Origin: Myxococcales bacterium
GTDB lineage: Bacteria > Myxococcota_A > Polyangia > Polyangiales > Ga0077539
DNA length: 38,332 nucleotides
Assembly: GCA_030652255.1 (NCBI GenBank)
Contig: JAUSAZ010000229.1
Span: 1 to 38,332 of the forward strand
Direction of reading: 5' to 3'
The translations under genes and the position numbers were made by a program. Shown here one piece after another: positions 25,488 to 31,965 of this stretch (its first letter is position 1; every line of letters starts with the position of its first letter). Under the pieces are notes generated by a model. That model ran no database searches, was not told where the DNA came from, and was given only the letters and a program-made list of their open reading frames with translations.

Positions 25488-27602
25488 TCAGCGCACCCAG
25501 ATGGCGTACGCCGCGCCCACGTTGGGATAGTAGATGAACGGCCCCGTCCCGTAGCCGTTGTACATCCAGTTGGAGGCGTTGGCGCCGCAGAGGGTGAGCC
25601 CCTGGTTCACCGACGGGGTGCCGAAGTCCCACCCGTCGCCGAGGCTGCCGTGGCCCTTGCAGTCCGCGGGCGCGCCCGCCGGTGGGTTCACCTGCCCGGC
25701 GCCGCCGTCGGTGTAGCTCGCCGGACCGCCGCACCAGTAGTAACCGCTGGCGTCGTTGTAGAGGTAGTAGCCCGGCTGACCGAAGGGGATGCGCAGGTCC
25801 ACCCGCCGGATGTCGTTGCTGAGGTACGTGCGCGCCCCGCTCCCGTACGCCGCCAGCCGCATCGTCGTGTACGGGAACGCGTTGAGGTCGACCCAACCCG
25901 CCACCCCCGTCGCGCTCGCCGACGCCGTGGCCGGGTTGGTCGCGAGCGCCCCGAGGGACGTGTACGCCGCCCCGAAGTTCCCGTAGTTGCCCGAGTGCGC
26001 GGAGTTCTTGAGCAGCGCGAGCGTCCACCCCCCGCCGCTCGTCTCCATGTCGCAGAATACGCTGAAGGCCGCCACGCTCCCGCCCCCGTCCGGGTCGATG
26101 GGGTAGCTCCCCGACGGCAGCGACGGCAGCGCCGCATGGATCGCCGCGCAGCTCGCCAGCGCCGCGCACGCCCCCGCCGCGCAGCCCTGCCCCGCCGCGC
26201 AGGTGCGACCGCACGCGCCGCAGTTGGCCACGTCGGCGCGCACGTCGCGCTCGCACCCGTTGGCGACGTTGCCGTCGCAGTTGTCGAAGCCCGCCGCGCA
26301 GGCGCCGATGCCGCACGCGCTCGCCGCGCAGGTCGCCGTCGCCACGTTGGCCGTCACGCAGCTCCGCCCGCACGCGCCGCAGTGGGCCGCGCTCGTCGCG
26401 AGGTTGGTCTCGCACCCGTCGGAGCCGTCGCCGTTGCACTCGCCGAAGCCCGCCACGCACACGCTCGAGCACGCGCTCGCAGTGCACGCCGGCACCGCGT
26501 TGGGCCGCGCCGCGCAGGCGGTCCCGCAGGCGCCGCAGTGGGAGGCGTTGGTGCGCGTGTCGGCCTCGCACCCGTTGGCCGCGTTGCCGTCGCAGTTGTC
26601 GAAGCCCGCCGCGCAGGTCGCCACCGCGCAGGCCCCCGCCGCGCAGGCCGGCGTGGCGTTGGCGAGGTCGCACGCCCGGCCGCACGCCCCGCAGTGGGCG
26701 AGGCTCGTCGCGAGCTCGACCTCGCAGCCGTTGGCCGGGTCGGCGTCGCAGTCCGCGAAGCCCGCGGCGCAGGCGTAGGCGCAGCGCCCCGCGGCGCAGC
26801 TCGCGACGCTGTTGGGGCGCGCGGCGCAGACCACGCCGCAGCCGCCGCAGTGGGCGACGGCGTTGAGGGTGTCGGTCTCGCACCCGTTGGCCGCCATTCC
26901 GTCGCAGTCGGCGTTCGGGGAGGTGCACGCGCCGACGGCGCAGGTGCCGTTCATGCACTGCGAGGTGCCGTTGGGGACGCTGCACCGGGCGTCGCACGCG
27001 CCGCAGTGGGCGACGTTGGACTGCGGGTCGACGCAGGCGCCGGAGCAGCACTGCTGCGACGCGGGGCACGCGCGCGCGGCGTTGCAGCCGGCGACGCAGA
27101 GGTTGCCGACGCAGAGCGTGCCGGAGGGGCACTGGGCGTCGGCGACGCAGTCGACGCAGGCGTGGGTGGTGGTGTCGCAGTGCCGCGCGGCGACGCCCCC
27201 GTCGGCGCCGATGGCGCAGCCGTCGTCGTCGCGGCACCCGGCGGTGCAGGTGCTGCTCGCCGCGAGGCAGTACTGCCCGGCGGGGCAGGTGTCGGCGCTC
27301 GCCACGCACTGGACGCACCGGCCCGTCGCGGTGTCGCACGCGCCGCCGCCCGCGTTGCCCGCGCACGAGGCGTTGTCGGTGCACCGGAACGGCACGTCGA
27401 TGGCGGGCACGTCGACCGCGTCGATGGCGGGTACGTCGGGCACATCGATGGCGGGTACATCGACCACGTCGATGGACGGGACGTCGACCACGTCGAGCCC
27501 GACGTCGGTCGCGGCGTCGTCCCCGCCGACGACGCTCTCACCGTCGCTGCACGCGACGCCCAGCGAGCACACGAGCCCTGCGGTCCACCATCGAAGCTTC
27601 AT
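25488..27602 (-). CDS. Lipoprotein with six Cys-rich tandem modules and fibrinogen-like C-terminus
   Basis: 704 residues. ATG 27602 with GGAGG 9 nt upstream; lipobox VCSLGVAC (C18). Residues 37-71 are Val/Asp/Pro repeats (VDVPAID units). Then single Cys-rich segments (75-200) and, from about 200 to 462, units of 52-53 residues with the pattern CDG-x-x-ANGCE-x-D ... HCGACG-x-x-C. The C-terminal 240 residues resemble a fibrinogen C-terminal domain: GSYPIDPDGGGSVAAFSVFCDMETSGGGWTLAL, matching the Y-I-P, CDM and GGGWT core, followed by YGNFGAAY and a late Cys pair. Fibrinogen-like domains bind carbohydrate or acetyl groups in other organisms. Predicted as an outer-membrane, surface-displayed adhesin-like protein. 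Start, fold and repeat are clear; ligand unknown. Confidence 0.8.
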   Translation of the reverse strand: MKLRWWTAGLVCSLGVACSDGESVVGGDDAATDVGLDVVDVPSIDVVDVPAIDVPDVPAIDAVDVPAIDVPFRCTDNASCAGNAGGGACDTATGRCVQCVASADTCPAGQYCLAASSTCTAGCRDDDGCAIGADGGVAARHCDTTTHACVDCVADAQCPSGTLCVGNLCVAGCNAARACPASQQCCSGACVDPQSNVAHCGACDARCSVPNGTSQCMNGTCAVGACTSPNADCDGMAANGCETDTLNAVAHCGGCGVVCAARPNSVASCAAGRCAYACAAGFADCDADPANGCEVELATSLAHCGACGRACDLANATPACAAGACAVATCAAGFDNCDGNAANGCEADTRTNASHCGACGTACAARPNAVPACTASACSSVCVAGFGECNGDGSDGCETNLATSAAHCGACGRSCVTANVATATCAASACGIGACAAGFDNCDGNVANGCERDVRADVANCGACGRTCAAGQGCAAGACAALASCAAIHAALPSLPSGSYPIDPDGGGSVAAFSVFCDMETSGGGWTLALLKNSAHSGNYGNFGAAYTSLGALATNPATASASATGVAGWVDLNAFPYTTMRLAAYGSGARTYLSNDIRRVDLRIPFGQPGYYLYNDASGYYWCGGPASYTDGGAGQVNPPAGAPADCKGHGSLGDGWDFGTPSVNQGLTLCGANASNWMYNGYGTGPFIYYPNVGAAYAIWVR
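26217..27003 (-). repeat. Six Cys-rich tandem modules with a 156-base period
   Basis: The conserved GCCGCAGTGG-type block (coding CGACG/HCGACG) recurs at 26217, 26376, 26532, about 26688, 26844 and 27000. Spacings are 159, 156, 156, 156 and 156 bases (52 codons). Modules share CDG...NGCE and HCGACG motifs and differ by substitutions. Confidence 0.85.
27390..27494 (-). repeat. Val/Asp/Pro repeat after the lipobox
   Basis: Near-identical 15- to 21-base units (GTCGATGGCGGGTACGTC-like on the plus strand) encode VDVPAID/VPDVPAID units at residues 37-71, a probable flexible stalk. Confidence 0.7.
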
Positions 27603-27622
27603 CGGGGATCCTCCGAGGGCTG

Positions 27623-27631
27623 ACGCTACCA
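27623..27631 (-). promoter_or_regulatory. Candidate extended -10 element (TGGTAGCGT) for the Cys-repeat lipoprotein
   Basis: On the minus strand TGGTAGCGT ends 20 nt before ATG 27602, predicting a 13- to 14-nt leader that carries the GGAGG site. It is identical to the element at 36931. No -35 box is convincing. Confidence 0.4.
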
Positions 27632-27666
27632 GAGGCCGGATACGCACCCCGCCGGGATCATCGCCC

Positions 27667-27693
27667 TTGCCCCGACCGGCGCGCGGGTGTAGC
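27667..27693 (+). promoter_or_regulatory. Candidate rnpB promoter
   Basis: TTGCCC (27667-27672), 15-nt spacer, TGTAGC (27688-27693). The predicted start near 27700 matches the 5' end of the RNase P RNA deduced from its P1 helix. Spacer is short. Confidence 0.4.
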
Positions 27694-27703
27694 GACCGAC
27701 GGC

Positions 27704-28112
27704 AGATGGAGAGGAGCGGGCGCTCGCCGGAGGTTCCCTGGTGAACCTCGGGAGGAAAGTCCGAGCTCCGCAGGGCAGGATGCTGGCTAACGGCCAGTGG
27801 GAGCGATCCCGAGGACAGTGCAACAGAGAAAGACCGCCGCCCGGCCGCGAGGCCCGTCGGTAAGGGTGAAACGGTGAGGTAAGAGCTCACCGCGGCGCTG
27901 GCGACAGCGACGGCACGGCAAACCCCATCCGGAGCAAGACCCAATATGGAAGCGATGCGGGTCACACCGCGGGAGACCAGGAGCCCGGTCGATGCTTCCG
28001 GGTTGGTCGCTAACGACGTCGCGAGCAATCGTCGACGCTAGAAGAATGAGCGCCCCCGGGCGGTGAGCGATCGCCGCCCGGGACAGAACTCGGCTTACAG
28101 CCCTCTCCATCT
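27704..28112 (+). ncRNA. rnpB: RNase P RNA, bacterial class A
   Basis: The catalytic RNA that removes 5' leaders from tRNA precursors, with the RnpA protein encoded elsewhere. Conserved regions are all visible: GAGGAAAGTCCGAGCTCC (27752-27769), ACAGAGAAAGACCGCC (about 27823-27838), GGTAAGGGTGAAACGGTG followed by GGTAAGAGCTCACCG (about 27860-27894), AGAATGA (28043-28049) and ACAGAACTCGGCTTACAG (28083-28100). Ends were set by the perfect P1 helix: AGATGGAGAG (27704-27713) with CTCTCCATCT (28103-28112). Length about 409 nt is normal for high-GC bacteria. A promoter-like TTGCCC/TGTAGC lies upstream and a hairpin at 28118 just downstream. Confidence 0.97.
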
Positions 28113-28117
28113 CCGAA

Positions 28118-28155
28118 GACGCCTCGGGCCCCGGCAACGGGTCACCCGGGGCGTC
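28118..28155 (+). terminator. Candidate rnpB terminator hairpin
   Basis: GACGCC-T-CGGG pairs with CCCG-G-GGCGTC, one internal mismatch, loop of 16 nt. It begins 6 nt after the rnpB P1 helix. No strong T-tract follows (GGCGGTTCTGG). It also lies just past the hybrid kinase stop on the opposite strand, so it may terminate both. Confidence 0.45.
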
Positions 28156-28177
28156 GGCGGTTCTGGGGCCCCGCGGT

Positions 28178-30598
28178 CTAGGCCCCCGCGAGGCGCGCGA
28201 TGAGCGCCCCGAGCGCCTCGAGGTCGACGGGCTTCACGAGGTGGGCGTCGAAGCCCGCCTCCATCGAGCGCTGCCGGTCCGCCGCCTGGCCGTAGCCGGT
28301 CACCGCGACGAGGCGCACGTCCTCGAAGCCCTCCATGGCGCGCAGCCGGCGCCCCAGCTCGTAGCCGTCCATCACCGGCAGGCCGATGTCGAGCAGCGCG
28401 ATCGTGGGCCGGTGCGCGGCGGCGGCGACCAGCGCCGTCGGGCCGTCGTGGGCCTTGCGCACGTCGTGCCCCATCGCGGCGAGCGCGTCGACGAGGAGGT
28501 CGGCCGCGTCCTCGTTGTCGTCCACGACCAGCACCCGCGCGGGCCGCGGCGGACCATCGGAGCCGGGCGGCGGCGCGGCGCTCGGGGCGGCGGCCTGGTC
28601 GAGCGCCGGGAGCCGGACGCAGAACTCGCTCCCCTCCCCGGCGCCGTCGCTCGCGGCCGAGACGTCGCCGCCGTGGAGCGCCACGAGGCTCTTCACGATC
28701 GCGAGGCCGAGCCCGAGCCCGCCCGCCGCGCGGTCGATCGCCTGCGACTCCTGCGCGAAGAGGTCGAAGACGCGCGGGAGCATCTCCGGCGCGATGCCGA
28801 TGCCCCGGTCGCGGACGCGCAGCTCGACGCGGTCGCCCACCCGCGCGCCGGTCACCGCGATGCGGCCGCCCTTCTCGGAGTACTTGGCGGCGTTGTTGAG
28901 GAGGTTCGCCACCACCTGCGCGAGGCGCACCGCGTCGCCGCGCACCGCGAGCTCCGGCGGCACGTCGACGTCCAGGCCCTGGGCGCGCTGCTCGACGAGC
29001 GGCAGGGACATCTCCACGGCGCGGGCCACCACGTCCGCGAGCGCGAGGCGCTCCAGCTTGAGCTCCACGCGGCCCCGGGTGATGCGCGAGACGTCCAGCA
29101 GGTCGTCGACGAGGCGCACGAGGTGCTTCACCTGCCGCTCGATCACCGCGAGCTCGCGCTCCGGCCACTGCCCGGCGCGCATCCGGATCAGCGCGAGGGC
29201 CGTGAGGATGGGCGCCAGCGGGTTGCGCAGCTCGTGCCCCAGCATCGCGAGAAACTCGTCCTTCGAGCGGTTGGCCAGCTCGGCGTCGGCGCGGGCGCGC
29301 TCGGCCTCGCGGAAGAGCCGCGCGTGCTCGATGGCCACCGAGGCGCGCTCGGCGAGGCTGGCCGCCAGGGCGAGGTCTTCGGGGCCGAAGCGCCGGCCCG
29401 ACTCCCCGAGGGCGAAGCTGAGCACGCCGATGGTCGCGCCGCGGGCGGTGAGCGGCACGCCGAGGTACGAGCGCAGCCCGAGCTCGCGGACGAGGGCGAG
29501 GTGCTCGGGGTCGCGCGCCTCCGCGGCGAGCGCCTCGTCGGAGATCTCCGAGACCATCTCGGGCCGGCCGGTGCGGAGCACGTTCGGCCCCCCGCGGAGG
29601 GCGTCGTGGGCGGCGGGGAAGCGGCGCTCCAGCTCGGCCACGAGGGGGGCCTTCGCAGGGTCGGCGTGCGCGACCGCGAGCCGCTGCGTGCGGCCGCCCT
29701 GGACCAGGTCGAGCGCCGCCCAGTCCGCGACCTCGGGCACCGCGAGGCGCACCACCTCGTCGAGGGTCTGCGGGTAGTCGAGGGAGGCGGAGAGCCGCTG
29801 CGAGGCGCGGGCGATGAACGCGCGGCGGGACTCGTCGCGCCGGTGCTGCGTGACGTCCTGCAGGACGCTGATGACCGAGCTCGGCTGGCCCTCGGCGTCG
29901 AAGAGCGGCTTGGCGCGCACCACGGTCCAGCGCTCCTGCGCCGTCGCGCGCTCGCGGAAGACGAGCACCCGCTCCACCGGGGCGCCGGTGCGCAGCGCGA
30001 GCCGGCCGGGCATCTGGTCGCCCGGCACCGCGCGGCGCTCCTCGTCGAGCACCTCGAGGTGCCCCGTGACCGCGGCGGGCGTGGGGGCGCGCAGGAGGGC
30101 GTCGACGCTCGCCACGCCCAGGAGCCGGGCGGCCACCTCGTTGGCGTAGAGCGCCCGCCCGGTGGCGGCCTGCACCACGATGGCGTCGTCGACGCCGTCG
30201 AGCACGGCCTGTAGCTTGTCGACCACCGCGCGCTCGTCCCGGGCGCCTGCGAGCGCGCGCCGGCGGTCGGCCCCCGCGCGGGCCGTGACCAGCGAGAGGA
30301 TGACGCCCTGGCCGACGAACCACGAGACCGCGACCGCCTCGCGCCCGGCGGGGAGGTGCAGGGCGAAGCGCGGCTCAGCGAAGACGAACTCGCCCACCAG
30401 GGCGGCGGCCGCGGTAGCGGCGAAGCCCACCGGGAGCCCACCGATCCAGGCGCCCAGGAGGATCGGCACGAAGAACAGCAGGAAGGGGGGCTGCGGACCG
30501 AGCCGCTCGTAGAGCGCAACGCGGGCGGCCGTGAGGAGCCCGAGGGCCAGGGCGGACGCGGCGAGCCCGCGGAGCGTCGATGAGCGGGGCGCGCTCAC
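28178..30598 (-). CDS. Membrane hybrid histidine kinase (DUF4118-like, PAS, GAF, kinase, REC)
   Basis: 806 residues. The GTG start at 30598 is fixed by overlap with the upstream stop (GTGA). Residues 8-110 hold several transmembrane helices, of the KdpD/DUF4118 type (PFLLFFVPILLGAWIGGLPVGFAATAAAALVGEF). A PAS domain covers about 125-250 (VLDGVDDAIVVQAATGRALYANE ... VISVLQDVTQHRRDE), a GAF domain about 265-425 (YPQTLDEVVRLAVPEVADWAALDLVQ ... LRSYLGVPLTARGATIGVLSFA), then HisKA with H-box LGHELRNPLAP (H455), HATPase_c with N569 (LLNNAAKYS), DRGIG and GLGLGLAIVK, and a C-terminal receiver with D737 (LLDIGLPVMDGYE). All catalytic residues intact. Third gene of the operon 34508-28178. The terminal receiver implies phosphorelay to a separate protein. 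Confidence 0.95.
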   Translation of the reverse strand: MSAPRSSTLRGLAASALALGLLTAARVALYERLGPQPPFLLFFVPILLGAWIGGLPVGFAATAAAALVGEFVFAEPRFALHLPAGREAVAVSWFVGQGVILSLVTARAGADRRRALAGARDERAVVDKLQAVLDGVDDAIVVQAATGRALYANEVAARLLGVASVDALLRAPTPAAVTGHLEVLDEERRAVPGDQMPGRLALRTGAPVERVLVFRERATAQERWTVVRAKPLFDAEGQPSSVISVLQDVTQHRRDESRRAFIARASQRLSASLDYPQTLDEVVRLAVPEVADWAALDLVQGGRTQRLAVAHADPAKAPLVAELERRFPAAHDALRGGPNVLRTGRPEMVSEISDEALAAEARDPEHLALVRELGLRSYLGVPLTARGATIGVLSFALGESGRRFGPEDLALAASLAERASVAIEHARLFREAERARADAELANRSKDEFLAMLGHELRNPLAPILTALALIRMRAGQWPERELAVIERQVKHLVRLVDDLLDVSRITRGRVELKLERLALADVVARAVEMSLPLVEQRAQGLDVDVPPELAVRGDAVRLAQVVANLLNNAAKYSEKGGRIAVTGARVGDRVELRVRDRGIGIAPEMLPRVFDLFAQESQAIDRAAGGLGLGLAIVKSLVALHGGDVSAASDGAGEGSEFCVRLPALDQAAAPSAAPPPGSDGPPRPARVLVVDDNEDAADLLVDALAAMGHDVRKAHDGPTALVAAAAHRPTIALLDIGLPVMDGYELGRRLRAMEGFEDVRLVAVTGYGQAADRQRSMEAGFDAHLVKPVDLEALGALIARLAGA

Positions 30599-31965
30599 TC
30601 CACCACGCGCCGCACCGAGCCCTCGTCCGCGAGGTCGACGGGCATCGGCAGGAGCGGCTCGGTGCCGTCGGCCAGCCGCACCACCTCGGTGAAGGGCTGG
30701 TCGAAGAGCTCCGGGGCGCGCACCCCGGAGAGCACCAGCACCCAGCGCCCGTCCTCGAGCTCCAGCACGCTGCCCGGCGGGTATCGCCCCACGCGGTTGA
30801 CGAAGAGCTGGAGCAGCTCCGGGTCGTACTCCGTGCCGCGGGCGGCGTACATCCGCGCGAGCGCCGTCGGCGGCGCCATCAGCGGCCCCCCCGGGCGGTA
30901 GCGGGTGAGCGTCTCGAAGTCGTCCGCGATGTGGATGATGCGCCCGAACAGCGACGCGCCGCCGGGGGCGTTGAAGGGCCGGTGGTGCTCCAGGCACGCC
31001 AGCATCCGGTGGATGCGGGCCTCGTGGAAGCCGCGCTGCGCCAGCAGGCCGCGCACGGCGGCGCTGCCGTGCCGGCTGAAGGGCGGCGCGTAGCCGTCCT
31101 CGTCGGTGGAGTAGCCGAGGTCGTGGTAGCAGGCGGTCACGCCGAGGTCGGCCAGCGCCGTCTCGGGCAGGCCCACCTCGCGGCCGATGAGCACCGCCAG
31201 CATCGCCACCTGCGAGCTGTGGCGCGAGAGTGCGTGGGTGTTCTTGTCGAAGCGCGAGCGCGCGATGCTCTCCTCCTCGCTCTGCGCGGGGAGGTCGACC
31301 ATCTCGTTGATCATCTTGCGCACGGGCAGCGGGTTGGCCGCCCGGCCCGAGGCGAGGCCCGCCCAGAGCCCGTCGACCACGCCCGCCGCGCGGTGCATCA
31401 CGGCGCCCACGTCCTGGTCGAGGCGCTTGTGCTCGTCCTTCAGCCGGAAGCGGAACACCGGCAGCAGCTCCAGGGCGCTCAGCCCGGCGGTCTCCAGCAG
31501 CGCCTGGAGCGCCGCGCGCGGGTGCGCGGGCGCGGCGTCGGCCATCGCGGCCACCACCACCCGGCGCCACTGCTCCATGGTGAGCGTCGCGTGCAGGTTG
31601 AGCCCGCCCACCTCGTGCCGCAGCCACAGCGCCGCGAAGTTGTCGTCGACCTCCACCCGGTCGTCGAGCCGGAGGCGCTGGTCGTTCACGTAGACCTGGT
31701 CCTCCACCATGATGACCTGCACCATCCCGAGCAGGTCGCGCAGCGCCGCGAGGGAGCGCTCGAGGTCCTTCAGCGGCGCCTCGAAGGCCATGTTGCGGGT
31801 GTCGTGGAAGCGGGTCATCCGCATCGCGCCGGTGAGCATCCGCACGAACTGCTCGCCCAGCTCGCGCACCCTGGCCGCCAGCTCGCGGTCGTCGCCCGCC
31901 CGCGCCTTGTCGAGCGCCCGCCCGACGTCGCGCTGCGCCTCGGCCACCTCGTCGACGTCGCTCAC
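30595..31965 (-). CDS. HD-GYP-like protein lacking the GYP motif
   Basis: 456 residues. GTG 31965 is set by overlap with the upstream stop (GTGA). The N-terminal region (about 43-141) is predicted alpha/beta and resembles residues 303-400 of the upstream protein. Residues about 235-375 form an HD-GYP-like domain: H249 (HSSQVAMLA), H281-D282 (ACYHDLGYS), H299, H327-H328 (LEHHRP) and D348 in IIHIADDFETLTRYRPGG. The GYP motif of c-di-GMP phosphodiesterases is absent (LEHHRPFNAPGG), so c-di-GMP hydrolysis is uncertain. The last 70 residues (VGRYPPGSVLELEDGRWVLVLSG) match the typical extension after such domains. The stop overlaps the hybrid kinase start. Likely a partner in the same pathway. Confidence 0.85.
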   Translation of the reverse strand: MSDVDEVAEAQRDVGRALDKARAGDDRELAARVRELGEQFVRMLTGAMRMTRFHDTRNMAFEAPLKDLERSLAALRDLLGMVQVIMVEDQVYVNDQRLRLDDRVEVDDNFAALWLRHEVGGLNLHATLTMEQWRRVVVAAMADAAPAHPRAALQALLETAGLSALELLPVFRFRLKDEHKRLDQDVGAVMHRAAGVVDGLWAGLASGRAANPLPVRKMINEMVDLPAQSEEESIARSRFDKNTHALSRHSSQVAMLAVLIGREVGLPETALADLGVTACYHDLGYSTDEDGYAPPFSRHGSAAVRGLLAQRGFHEARIHRMLACLEHHRPFNAPGGASLFGRIIHIADDFETLTRYRPGGPLMAPPTALARMYAARGTEYDPELLQLFVNRVGRYPPGSVLELEDGRWVLVLSGVRAPELFDQPFTEVVRLADGTEPLLPMPVDLADEGSVRRVVE

